Origin: Ruegeria sp. 6PALISEP08
Lineage (GTDB): Bacteria > Pseudomonadota > Alphaproteobacteria > Rhodobacterales > Rhodobacteraceae
NCBI RefSeq assembly: GCF_001238295.1
Contig: NZ_LGXZ01000005.1
Location: 186,001 to 250,000 of the forward strand
Direction: 5' to 3'
Length of the DNA: 64,000 bases
This document shows positions 49,296-57,906 of the stretch, one piece after another. The notes under the pieces are model-generated. The model was not told the DNA's origin. It saw only the letters and a list, made by a program, of their open reading frames with translations, and made no database searches. Positions within the stretch are counted from its first letter, which is position 1. Each line of letters begins with the position of its first letter. Both the position numbers and the translations under genes were made by a program.

Positions 49296-49348
49296 GTTTT
49301 CCGCTCTGACAAACCCGTCATACGGGAGGTTCAGAGATACCACAACGC

Positions 49349-49413
49349 CCACATAAAGCAACATTATGCCAAATTTATCCCCGGAAAATGTACTTTTCTT
49401 TAAATTTATGTGG
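49349..49413. promoter_or_regulatory. Inverted repeat pair, candidate DeoR operators
   Basis: CCACATAAA at 49349-49357 and TTTATGTGG at 49405-49413 form a 9-bp perfect inverted repeat with 47 nt between them, inside the 215-nt divergent region. The spacing suits two separately bound sites or a DNA loop. Confidence 0.45.
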
Positions 49414-49510
49414 CTTTACTTGGTTTTGATTGACACAAAACCCCACAGTGTGATGGTCTGTAGCCAGTACCACCGATTCATCAAAAAAATCACGACAGGG
49501 AGAAGGTGTT

Positions 49511-50446
49511 ATGAAATGCAAACTGGGACTATCGGCATTTGCACTTGCAGCTGCCACGTCAGCTTGGGCTGTGGAGTCGACTGACGCAATTAAGCTTACA
49601 CTGCACGACTGGTCGGGTCAGTTGATCAATACCAAGATCATGGGTTCGATCCTTGAAGAAGCCGGCTACAATGTCGAATATGTGCAGGCCGATTACATCG
49701 CTCAATTCGCGGGACTGAAAACGGGCGACCTGCATCTGGCGATGGAAATCTGGGAAACCACCGGGCGGGAAGCCTTGGATGAGGCGACGGCATCTGGAAA
49801 TGTTGTCAACGTCGGGGAAACCGGTCTGATGGCAATTGAAGAGTGGTGGTATCCCAGCTACATGAAGGAGCGTTGCCCGGGGCTGCCAAACTGGGAAGCT
49901 CTGCGCGATTGTGCCGAAGAATTCTCAACCGCTGAAACCGCACCCAACGGGCGTTATGTCGGTGGGCCGGTTACTTGGGGCGGCTTCGATGAAGAGCGTG
50001 TCGAAGCCCTGGAACTGGATTTCGAGGTGGTACATGCGGGTACTGACGCAGCCTTGTTTGCCGAGCTTGAGTCAGCTTATCAGCGGCAGGACCCAATTAT
50101 TCTATGGGTTTACGTCCCACATTGGGCACCGGCCAAATACGATGGCCAATTTGTTGAATTCCCGCCGTTTTCCGCGGAATGCTACAGCGACCCATCTGTC
50201 GGCGTGAACCCCAACATGGCTTATGATTGCGGCAAACCACGTGGGCCTATCTGGAAAGCCGCATGGTCCGGCCTGCAGGAAAAATGGCCCGGTGCCTATG
50301 ACATCATCGAAGCCTACAACATCAACAATGACGAAATGAGCGCCATGGTCGGCAAGGCCGATCTGGAGGGCGTGGAAATTGACAGTGTCGTCGCAGAGTG
50401 GATGGAGACCAACAAAGACCGCTGGTCGGGCTGGATCTCAGAATAA
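49511..50446 (+). CDS. ABC transporter substrate-binding protein, glycine betaine/choline (OpuAC) class
   Basis: 311 residues with a Sec signal peptide (MKCKLGLSAFALAAATSAWA, cleaved after AWA) and a strong AGGGAGAAGG ribosome site. The mature protein has aromatic residues suited to a quaternary-amine cage: W34 (LHDWSGQL), W81 (AMEIWETTG), W112/W113, W156 (GGPVTWGG), W199 and W205. Four cysteines (122, 134, 224, 240) could form two disulfides. The class binds betaine, choline, carnitine or related methylated amines in the periplasm. The exact substrate is not readable from sequence. Confidence 0.85.
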   Translation: MKCKLGLSAFALAAATSAWAVESTDAIKLTLHDWSGQLINTKIMGSILEEAGYNVEYVQADYIAQFAGLKTGDLHLAMEIWETTGREALDEATASGNVVNVGETGLMAIEEWWYPSYMKERCPGLPNWEALRDCAEEFSTAETAPNGRYVGGPVTWGGFDEERVEALELDFEVVHAGTDAALFAELESAYQRQDPIILWVYVPHWAPAKYDGQFVEFPPFSAECYSDPSVGVNPNMAYDCGKPRGPIWKAAWSGLQEKWPGAYDIIEAYNINNDEMSAMVGKADLEGVEIDSVVAEWMETNKDRWSGWISE

Positions 50447-50452
50447 CCCACT

Positions 50453-50497
50453 GGCCAGAGCGGGCCATTTGCTCTCTCGGACCGCTCTGGCCCTTTT
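50453..50497 (+). terminator. Strong hairpin between binding-protein and ATPase genes
   Basis: GGCCAGAGCGG and CCGCTCTGGCC form a perfect 11-bp stem with an 18-nt loop, followed by CTTTTG. Its place between the binding-protein gene and the rest of the operon fits an attenuator that gives excess binding protein. Confidence 0.75.
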
Positions 50498-50521
50498 GCG
50501 TTAAATTACCGGACCACACTG

Positions 50522-51544
50522 ATGCCCCCCAAGACAAAACTGGCCTGCCGCAACGTCTGGAAACTTTACGGCGCGAATGCGGATCGGCTGTTGCAAAAAA
50601 CCTCTGATCCAACTGTCGAAGACCTAAGTAGCGCAGGCGTGATCGGTGCTGTGCGCAACGCCAATATCGAAATTGACGAAGGTGAGATCTTTGTGATCAT
50701 GGGCCTTTCCGGTTCCGGAAAATCCACTCTGGTCCGGTGCCTGTCACGGTTGATCGAACCTACCGGAGGCGAGGTTTTGTTCGATGGCAGCGACCTGCTG
50801 CGCGCTACCGAAAAAGAGTTGATCGAAATTCGTCGCCACAAGATGGGCATGGTGTTCCAGCATTTTGCGTTGCTGCCGCATTTGACCGTATTGCAAAACG
50901 TTATGTTCCCGCTGACCATTCAGGCCGTACCCAAAGCCGAAGCTGATGCCAAAGCGCGTGAAGTGGTGGAACTGGTTGGGCTGAAAGGTCGCGAGGATTA
51001 CTATCCCCGTGAACTCTCGGGCGGGCAACAGCAACGTGTGGGCATTGCCCGGTCGCTGGTGACAGAGCCTGACATATGGTTTCTGGACGAACCGTTTTCT
51101 GCCCTGGACCCTTTGATCCGGCGAGAGATGCAGGACGAATTCCTGCGTCTTCAGGAGCGACTGCACAAGACCATTGTCTTCATTACGCATGACTTTGAAG
51201 AAGCCGTCCGTCTGGCCGACCGCATCGCCATCATGAAGGATGGCGAGGTGATCCAGATCGCCACTCCGGAAGAGCTGGTGATGAACCCGGCTACAGATTA
51301 CGTCACTGAGTTCACAAAACATATTCCCCGCTCGAAGGTTCTGACCGTCAGCGGCGTCATGTCCCCTGGCGCTGATGGAGAAGGAGAGCCCATCCTTCAG
51401 TCCACCCGCGTATCGGACGTAGCCGAACGTATCATCGCCGCAGACGCGCCGATCCCTGTGGTTGATACCGAGGGGAAGCCTGTAGGCGCGATTGACCGCA
51501 AAGCCGTTGCGCGTGTGCTGTTCGGGGAAGGGGACACGGCATGA
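50522..51544 (+). CDS. ABC transporter ATP-binding protein, OpuAA/ProV class
   Basis: 340 residues. Walker A GLSGSGKST at ~61, Q-loop VFQHFALLPH, signature LSGGQQQRVG at ~165, Walker B IWFLDEPFSALDP at ~186, H223. The C-terminal ~90 residues look like a partial CBS region, as in ProV/OpuAA. An insertion of about 25 residues between the first strand and Walker A (NADRLLQKTSDPTVEDLSSA) is also seen in betaine transporters. It energises the double-length permease encoded next; the genes overlap by 4 nt. Confidence 0.93.
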   Translation: MPPKTKLACRNVWKLYGANADRLLQKTSDPTVEDLSSAGVIGAVRNANIEIDEGEIFVIMGLSGSGKSTLVRCLSRLIEPTGGEVLFDGSDLLRATEKELIEIRRHKMGMVFQHFALLPHLTVLQNVMFPLTIQAVPKAEADAKAREVVELVGLKGREDYYPRELSGGQQQRVGIARSLVTEPDIWFLDEPFSALDPLIRREMQDEFLRLQERLHKTIVFITHDFEEAVRLADRIAIMKDGEVIQIATPEELVMNPATDYVTEFTKHIPRSKVLTVSGVMSPGADGEGEPILQSTRVSDVAERIIAADAPIPVVDTEGKPVGAIDRKAVARVLFGEGDTA

Positions 51545-53532
51545 TTCGGCTGAACAGAACTCAGGCCATCGCTCTGGCCCTTGTTCTGATCACGATCGTA
51601 CTTGGGTACTATGGCCGCGATCTGGGCAAGGCGCTGGATGCACGTTGGCTGACCAAGTTCCCTTCGGCCTGGGTTATCCCGTTCAAGACCTATGTCTCCT
51701 CGGCGATGAAATGGCTGATCGAGGATGCTGCCATTGGGCCGGTCTCGTTCACGGACCTCACCCGCGCTGTGGCGTGGACGATCGAACAACCTTATAATCT
51801 AGTGCTGGCCCTGTTGGCGGATGGGTTTGTCAGCGGTCAGGGCAGCGATGCACAGGTCATCCTGCCTGCAATCAGCTGGATCGTCGTGATCACCGCCGTC
51901 GTTGCCTTGGGTCAGTATTGTCGCGATTGGGCGCTGGCCGCGCTGGTCGGGGCCTGTTTCATATATCTGGCGGTTTTCGGGCAATGGGACAGCGCGATGG
52001 TGACGCTGGCCTCGGTCCTGATTGCGGTGCCCATTGGCGCGGGCGGAGGGCTGCTGTTGGGCATCCTCGCCTATCGCCATCCGCTGTTCGAGAAAATCAT
52101 CTCGCCCATTCTGGACCTGATGCAGACGATCCCGATATTTGCCTATCTGGTGCCAATCCTGTTCATGTTCGGCTTTGGCCCGATCTCGGCCCTGGTTGCC
52201 ACGATCATCTATGCCACGCCGCCCATGGTACGGATTACCACGCTGGCCCTGAAAGGTGTGGATCCCGAGATCCTCGATTTCGGACGCATGGCGGGTACAA
52301 CTCAGCGGCAGTTGATGTGGCGCGTGCTGGTGCCATCAGCTAGCCATAGCCTGATGGTAGGCGTCAATCAGGTGATCATGCTAACGCTGAACATGGTTAT
52401 CATCGCCTCGATGATCGGGGCCGGAGGGCTTGGGTTTGATGTCCTCGCCGCGCTGCGCCGTCTGGACATTGGTGCGGGGTTTGAGGCCGGGATCGCCATC
52501 GTGGTTCTGGCCATTGCCGTCGACCGGCTGAGCCAGGCCTTTGCCGAACGGATGGGTCAGGTACATCACGACCAACCGGGCTCGTGGGTCGCGCGCCATC
52601 GCCGGACTGTTCTGGTACTGATCCTGTTGGTTGTGACATGGGTGCTGGGGCAGTTCTCTCTGCTATTGCTCGAATATCCTGAGAACCAGACCATCACAAC
52701 GGGCGCGTTCTGGGACAACACGGTCGAGTATCTGAACGTCAATTACTTCGATGTGTTTGAGGCAATCAAAGTTTTCTTCCTCACGTGGTTCATGATTCCG
52801 ATCAAGACGGTTCTGTTGGGCATTCCGTGGCCTTGGGCCATTGCGATGCTGACCTTGTTGGGTTGGCACGCGGGCGGATGGCGACTGGCGCTGCTGTGTG
52901 GCGGTATGGCCTCATTGATCCTGGTATCGGGCCTGTGGTCCAAAGCGATGGTCACAGTATATCTGTGCGGGGCTTCGGTGATCCTTGCCACGCTGATCGG
53001 GGTGCCTCTGGGCGTGCTGGCCGCGTTGAACAAGCGCGCCGGAGCAGTCATCAACCTGCTGATCGACACACTGCAAACACTGCCCAGCTTTGTCTATCTG
53101 ATCCCTGTGGTGATGCTGTTCCGGGTCGGAGACTTCACCGCCCTGATCGCCATCGTCCTCTATGCGCTGGCTCCGGCAGTGCGCTATGCGGCCCACGGAG
53201 TGCGCTCGGTCAATGAGGAACTGATCGAGGCCGGCCTGGTTTCAGGCTGCACCCGGAGGCAGTTGTTGCGTCATATCCGGCTGCCGATGGCGCTGCCGGA
53301 AATCCTGCTGGGTATCAACCAGACCATTATGCTGGCACTTTCGATGCTGGTGATCACCGCCCTCGTCGGAACCCGTGATCTGGGGCAGGAGGTCTATATC
53401 GCACTAACCAAAGCCGACACGGGCAGAGGGCTGGTGGCCGGTCTGGCCATCGCCTTCATCGCCATCATCGCCGACCGCCTGATCAATGCCAGCGCGCGTC
53501 AAGCCCGCATCCGCTTTGGACTGGAGAGCTAA
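51541..53532 (+). CDS. ABC transporter permease with two fused ProW-type domains
   Basis: 663 residues, about twice a single ProW/OpuAB core. Two binding-protein-dependent permease domains can be seen: the first at ~150-325 with the coupling loop LDFGRMAGTTQRQLMWRVLVPSA, the second at ~480-655 with EAGLVSGCTRRQLLRHIRLPMA (each quoted loop begins after IL/LI). A hydrophilic linker with more helices joins them (~335-470). The fusion makes a complete heterodimer-like channel in one chain. Only one ATPase gene is present, so two copies of it must serve both halves. Confidence 0.9.
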   Translation: MIRLNRTQAIALALVLITIVLGYYGRDLGKALDARWLTKFPSAWVIPFKTYVSSAMKWLIEDAAIGPVSFTDLTRAVAWTIEQPYNLVLALLADGFVSGQGSDAQVILPAISWIVVITAVVALGQYCRDWALAALVGACFIYLAVFGQWDSAMVTLASVLIAVPIGAGGGLLLGILAYRHPLFEKIISPILDLMQTIPIFAYLVPILFMFGFGPISALVATIIYATPPMVRITTLALKGVDPEILDFGRMAGTTQRQLMWRVLVPSASHSLMVGVNQVIMLTLNMVIIASMIGAGGLGFDVLAALRRLDIGAGFEAGIAIVVLAIAVDRLSQAFAERMGQVHHDQPGSWVARHRRTVLVLILLVVTWVLGQFSLLLLEYPENQTITTGAFWDNTVEYLNVNYFDVFEAIKVFFLTWFMIPIKTVLLGIPWPWAIAMLTLLGWHAGGWRLALLCGGMASLILVSGLWSKAMVTVYLCGASVILATLIGVPLGVLAALNKRAGAVINLLIDTLQTLPSFVYLIPVVMLFRVGDFTALIAIVLYALAPAVRYAAHGVRSVNEELIEAGLVSGCTRRQLLRHIRLPMALPEILLGINQTIMLALSMLVITALVGTRDLGQEVYIALTKADTGRGLVAGLAIAFIAIIADRLINASARQARIRFGLES

Positions 53533-53533
53533 C

Positions 53534-54415
53534 ATGAGCCAATCCGATCTGATCAGCCGCATCCATAACCTGCCGATCTGGCAGGGCGAGATTACGGCAG
53601 AACCCCTGACCGGCGGCATTACCAATGTGAACTATAAGGTAACGGACAATAGCGGATCGTATGTCGTACGGGTCGGCGACGATATTCCTTTGCATCAGGT
53701 CATGCGGTTCAATGAACTTTCTGCCAACAAGGCCGCACACACTGCTGGGTTGTCCCCGGCGGTGGTCCATGCCTCGGGCGGTCTGACCGTTTTGGAGTTC
53801 ATCGAAAGCCGCACCCTGATAGAGGAGGATGTGCGCCACTCAGACATGCTGCCCCGCGTGTTGGAACTGATGAAGGCGTGCCATACCGAAGTGCCCAAGC
53901 ATTTGCGCGGCCCGTCGCTTGTGTTCTGGGTGTTCCACGTCATCCGCGACTATGCCGCCACTTTGACCGAACGCGGCAGCACCCATGCGGGCCTGATCCC
54001 GGAATTGGTTCAAACAGGCAACACGCTCGAAGCCGAGGCTGGACCCTATGACGTAGTGTTCGGCCATAACGACCTGCTCTGCGGCAACTTTCTGGATGAT
54101 GGCAACCGCCTGTGGCTTATCGATTTTGACTATGCCGGGTTCAATTCACCGCTATTCGATCTGGGTGGGCTGGCCTCGAACAATGGCCTGACACCGGGAC
54201 AGGAAGATTGGGTGCTTGAGACTTACTTTGAAGCCCCTGTCACCGACGACCTGCGCCATCGCTATACGGCGATGAAATGCGCCTCGCTGCTGCGCGAAAC
54301 CATGTGGAGCATGGTGTCCGAGATCACCTCGGACATCGATTTCGACTACGCAGCTTACACAGCCGAAAACCTCGCGCGGTTTCGCGCGGCCCTTACCGAA
54401 TTCAAAAATACCTGA
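53534..54415 (+). CDS. Choline/ethanolamine-kinase-like phosphotransferase
   Basis: 293 residues from ATG 53534, 1 nt after the permease stop. The kinase catalytic loop is FGHNDLLCGNFL (H178, D180, N185) and the metal-binding motif is LIDFDYAGFNSPLFDLGGLA (D197), the pattern of choline/ethanolamine kinases within the APH superfamily. A Gly-rich ATP region, TGGITNVNYKV, is near residue 27. It would phosphorylate an alcohol-bearing amine in the cytoplasm. Position after a methylated-amine importer suggests that the imported compound or its product is the substrate; aminoglycosides are unlikely here. Confidence 0.85.
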   Translation: MSQSDLISRIHNLPIWQGEITAEPLTGGITNVNYKVTDNSGSYVVRVGDDIPLHQVMRFNELSANKAAHTAGLSPAVVHASGGLTVLEFIESRTLIEEDVRHSDMLPRVLELMKACHTEVPKHLRGPSLVFWVFHVIRDYAATLTERGSTHAGLIPELVQTGNTLEAEAGPYDVVFGHNDLLCGNFLDDGNRLWLIDFDYAGFNSPLFDLGGLASNNGLTPGQEDWVLETYFEAPVTDDLRHRYTAMKCASLLRETMWSMVSEITSDIDFDYAAYTAENLARFRAALTEFKNT

Positions 54416-54423
54416 GGACAGAC

Positions 54424-56868
54424 ATGACCGACCTTCCGAAAACAGCCAAAGCCGTCATTATCGGCGGCGGGATTATCGGCTGCTCAACCGCATATCATCT
54501 GGCCAAGCTGGGTTGGACCGATACCGTGCTGCTGGAGCGTAAAAAACTGACCTCGGGCACGACCTTCCATGCCGCGGGTTTGGTGGGACAGTTGCGTTCG
54601 AACGCCAATATCACGCAATTGCTGGGTTATTCGGTCGATCTGTATAACAAGATCGAAAAGGAAACGGGCCTTGGCACCGGTTGGAAGATGAATGGCGGGT
54701 TGCGTCTGGCCTGTAACGAGGAACGCTGGACCGAGGTTAAACGGCAAGCCACAACTGCGCATTCCTTTGGTCTGGACATGCAATTGCTGACGCCGTCCGA
54801 AGCGCAGGAGCTGTGGCCGTTGATGGATGTGTCAGACGTGATCGGGGCGGCCTATCTGCCAACGGATGGTCAGGCCAACCCATCGGACATCACGCAGGCG
54901 TTGGCCAAAGGCGCGCGCATGGCTGGGGCTCGGATATTCGAGGATACCAAAGTCACCGATATCGAGATCGAAAACGGCAAAATCCGCGCGGTCATCACCG
55001 AACATGGCCGGATCGAATGCGAAAAGGTGATCTGTTGCGCCGGTCAGTGGACCCGTACCTTTGCTGGTCGCTATGGCGTGAACGTGCCGCTGGTGCCGAT
55101 GGAACATCAGTATATGGTCACTGAACCGTTTGACGTGCCCTCCAACCTGCCTACTCTGCGCGACCCGGATCGCCTGACGTATTACAAGGAAGAAGTTGGC
55201 GGGCTGGTCATGGGCGGCTATGAACCGAACCCGATTCCATGGGCCACGAAGGGCATTCCGCTGGGCTTCCACTACACGCTTCTGGATAGCAATTTTGACC
55301 ATTTTGAACAGTTGATGGAACTGGCACTGGGTCGTGTTCCCGCGCTGGAGAATGCAGGTGTGAAAACCCTGACCAATGGGCCAGAGAGCTTTACGCCGGA
55401 TGGCAACTTCATCATCGGTGAAACGCCCGAGTTGAGCAATTTCTTTGTCGGCGCGGGCTTCAACGCATTCGGCATCGCCGCTGGTGGCGGTGCGGGCATG
55501 GCGCTGGCCGAATGGGTATATAAGGGAGAACCTCCGTTTGACCTGTGGTCCGCCGACATCCGCCGCTTTGGCCGCCCGCATTTCGACACCGATTGGGTGC
55601 GCACCCGCACGGTCGAGGCTTATGGCAAGCACTACACGATGGGTTGGCCGCATGAGGAGCATGACTCCGGTCGTCCCTGCCGCAAGTCGCCGCTCTACAA
55701 CACGCTGAAATCGCAAGGCGCGTGCTTTGGTGAGAAGCTGGGTTGGGAACGCCCGAACTGGTACGCGGATGCCTCGCTGGGTGAGACGCCCAAGGACGAG
55801 TACAGCTTTGGTCGTCAGAACTGGTTTAACGCCGTGGGTCGTGAGCACAAAGCGGCACGTGAAGTGGCCGTGCTGTTCGACCAGACGTCGTTTGCCAAAT
55901 TTGCGCTGAAAGGTCCGGATGCGCTGGCTGCGATGAACTGGATCTGTGCCAATGACGTGGACAAACCGGTTGGAGCGCTGGTCTATACCCAGATGCTGAA
56001 CGACAAGGGCGGGATCGAATGTGATCTGACAGTTGGTCGTGTGGCGCATGACGAGTTCTACATCGTCACCGGCACCGGTTTTGCCACCCATGATTTCGAC
56101 TGGATCAGCCGCAATATTCCCAAGGGTTTGAACTGTCAGTTGTTCGATATTACCTCGTCCAACGCTGTGTTGTCGCTGATGGGGCCAAAAGCGCGGGACA
56201 TTCTTGCAGCTGTGACACGCGATGACGTGTCCAATGACGGGTTCAATTTCGGTACGATCCGCACCATCGGTATCGCCGGGTGTCCGGTCAAGGCACTGCG
56301 CGTGACCTATGTAGGCGAGCTTGGTTGGGAGCTTCACCTGCCGATCGAATACGCGCAGACCGTCTATTCGGTGCTGATGGAGGCAGGCAAGACTCATGGC
56401 TTGGTCAACGCGGGTTACCGTGCCATTGAATCGCTTCGGCTTGAGAAAGGCTATCGCGCTTGGGGTTCTGATATCGGGCCGGATCATACGCCCTTCGAAA
56501 GCGGTTTGGGTTGGGCCGTGAAGTTGCGCAAGGATGTGGAATTCAAAGGCCGCGCCGCGTCTGAGAAGCAAAAGGCCGAGGGCGTCAAGAAGATGCTGGC
56601 CTGTTTCACAGTTGACCCGGACATTGTCTTGCTGGGGCGGGAAACAATCTATCGGAACGGCAAACGCGTTGGTTGGCTGACCTCTGGTGGGTATGGCTAT
56701 ACAATCGGGAAATCCATCGGGTACGGCTATGTCCGCAACCCTGATGGGGTTGATGCGGAATATGTCACTTCGGGAGAGTACGAATTGGACGTCGCCACTC
56801 GGCGGGTGCCATGCCAGGCGACATTGCTGCCGCTTTACGATCCAAAGATGGAGCGCATTAAGATCTGA
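54424..56868 (+). CDS. FAD-dependent oxidoreductase with C-terminal GcvT domain (dimethylglycine/sarcosine dehydrogenase-like)
   Basis: 814 residues from ATG 54424, 8 nt after the kinase stop; the ATG is preceded by GAGGA. The dinucleotide fold VIIGGGIIGCSTAYHLAKLG is at ~11-30. His49 in SGTTFHAAGLVGQLRS matches the histidine that carries covalent FAD in dimethylglycine and sarcosine dehydrogenases. Residues ~430-810 are a GcvT/folate-binding domain (VTYVGELGWELHLP, ESLRLEKGYRAWGSDI). Family members remove N-methyl groups and pass the one-carbon unit to tetrahydrofolate. The natural substrate here is unknown. Confidence 0.9.
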   Translation: MTDLPKTAKAVIIGGGIIGCSTAYHLAKLGWTDTVLLERKKLTSGTTFHAAGLVGQLRSNANITQLLGYSVDLYNKIEKETGLGTGWKMNGGLRLACNEERWTEVKRQATTAHSFGLDMQLLTPSEAQELWPLMDVSDVIGAAYLPTDGQANPSDITQALAKGARMAGARIFEDTKVTDIEIENGKIRAVITEHGRIECEKVICCAGQWTRTFAGRYGVNVPLVPMEHQYMVTEPFDVPSNLPTLRDPDRLTYYKEEVGGLVMGGYEPNPIPWATKGIPLGFHYTLLDSNFDHFEQLMELALGRVPALENAGVKTLTNGPESFTPDGNFIIGETPELSNFFVGAGFNAFGIAAGGGAGMALAEWVYKGEPPFDLWSADIRRFGRPHFDTDWVRTRTVEAYGKHYTMGWPHEEHDSGRPCRKSPLYNTLKSQGACFGEKLGWERPNWYADASLGETPKDEYSFGRQNWFNAVGREHKAAREVAVLFDQTSFAKFALKGPDALAAMNWICANDVDKPVGALVYTQMLNDKGGIECDLTVGRVAHDEFYIVTGTGFATHDFDWISRNIPKGLNCQLFDITSSNAVLSLMGPKARDILAAVTRDDVSNDGFNFGTIRTIGIAGCPVKALRVTYVGELGWELHLPIEYAQTVYSVLMEAGKTHGLVNAGYRAIESLRLEKGYRAWGSDIGPDHTPFESGLGWAVKLRKDVEFKGRAASEKQKAEGVKKMLACFTVDPDIVLLGRETIYRNGKRVGWLTSGGYGYTIGKSIGYGYVRNPDGVDAEYVTSGEYELDVATRRVPCQATLLPLYDPKMERIKI

Positions 56869-57064
56869 GACGAAAAAGCTGCTGCGATACCGACGTTCAA
56901 CGCCGGGGCTTTTCCATGCCATACACGGTGTTTTTCTGCTGGTGGGAAAATGGTTTGATGAAAGTCATAGAATGATGCACCGAATGCTTAAAACGGCGGG
57001 ATCCAGTCGCTGCGTGCCCACACCTTTATTGAAAAAACCTGTCATCTGTGACCCCGCGGATGGC

Positions 57065-57078
57065 CCCTTTCGAAAGGG
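57065..57078. promoter_or_regulatory. 14-bp perfect palindrome before the inositol-phosphatase-like gene
   Basis: CCCTTTCGAAAGGG ends 5 nt before the ATG at 57084. Its right arm supplies AAAGGG, a plausible ribosome site, so folding of the mRNA here could mask translation. It may also be an operator. Confidence 0.35.
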
Positions 57079-57083
57079 CCGAA

Positions 57084-57857
57084 ATGGTCGACACTCATAC
57101 GCTTAAGGAACACGCCGTTCAGATGGCGAATATCGCATCCACGACCGGGATGCGGTTTTTTCGTGGGTCTCTGGGCGTTGAATTCAAACTGGATGAAAGC
57201 CCCGTGACGCAAGCCGACAAAGCGGTGGAAGCTGAGGTTCGGGCCTACCTGAAGCGACATTTCCCCGCGCATGGAATCTTCGGTGAAGAACATGGGAAAC
57301 AAGCCGGTGATGGCCGGCACATGTGGGTCATCGACCCAATCGACGGAACCCGGTCGTTTCTGTCCGGTCATCCTCTGTTCGGGTTCCTTTTGGCATATCT
57401 GGTTGAGGGGCAGCCTCAGTTGGGATTGGTCGGAATGCCCGCTTTGAATGAGGTGTATGTGGGGGGCGTGGGGGAGGCGGCCACACTGAACGGTAAACCC
57501 ATTCGGGCATCGCAGCAAAAGCGTTTGGAACAATCGATCCTCTACGTGAACGAAGGCGACAAGATCCATCGCGATTATCCGGACCTGTTCAACCGCTTGA
57601 TGCAGGCCGGGCAGACTCGTCGGTTTGCATATGACTGTTACCCACACGCGCTGCTGGCTGCGGGGCATGTGGACGCTGTGGTGGACTATGATCTACAACC
57701 TTACGACTATTTGGCGGTCGCGCCACTTGTCATAGCAGCCGGTGGCGTGATTACCGATTGGCAGGGCAGAACTTTGACGCTTGAGTCAGATGGCGCGGTC
57801 GTATCTGCGGCGACCCCGGAATTACATGCTGACCTTCTGGAGTTGATCAACGGATAG
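57084..57857 (+). CDS. Inositol-monophosphatase-family phosphatase (HisN/CysQ-like)
   Basis: 257 residues from ATG 57084, with AAAGGG upstream; a GTG at 57048 would add 12 residues. Metal-binding motifs of the family are present: GEEHG near residue 70, WVIDPIDGTRSFLSGHPLFG near 86, and the C-terminal DLQPYDYLAVAPLV with its aspartate. The segment TRSFLSGHPLFG resembles HisN-type histidinol-phosphatases, but IMPase relatives cannot be separated reliably by eye. It lies 215 nt after the flavoprotein gene, so it need not belong to that operon. Confidence 0.88.
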   Translation: MVDTHTLKEHAVQMANIASTTGMRFFRGSLGVEFKLDESPVTQADKAVEAEVRAYLKRHFPAHGIFGEEHGKQAGDGRHMWVIDPIDGTRSFLSGHPLFGFLLAYLVEGQPQLGLVGMPALNEVYVGGVGEAATLNGKPIRASQQKRLEQSILYVNEGDKIHRDYPDLFNRLMQAGQTRRFAYDCYPHALLAAGHVDAVVDYDLQPYDYLAVAPLVIAAGGVITDWQGRTLTLESDGAVVSAATPELHADLLELING

Positions 57858-57867
57858 TCTGATGAAC

Positions 57868-57897
57868 AAAGGCCCGGCAACATGTACCTGGCCCTTT
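57868..57897. terminator. Bidirectional terminator
   Basis: AAAGGCCCGG and CCTGGCCCTTT form an 11-bp stem with two mismatches and T/A-rich ends on both strands, between the convergent phosphatase and dabA genes. Confidence 0.6.
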
Positions 57898-57906
57898 CAT
57901 TATTAG

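Noticed and set aside
53534-54415. Aminoglycoside resistance phosphotransferase
   Set aside because: The catalytic and metal motifs are of the choline/ethanolamine-kinase type and the gene sits in a methylated-amine operon.
54832-56922. A 696-residue open frame antisense to the flavoprotein gene
   Set aside because: It mirrors the coding frame of a clear GcvT/FAD enzyme; its translation is rich in Arg, His and Gln without domains. It is a by-product of codon bias.
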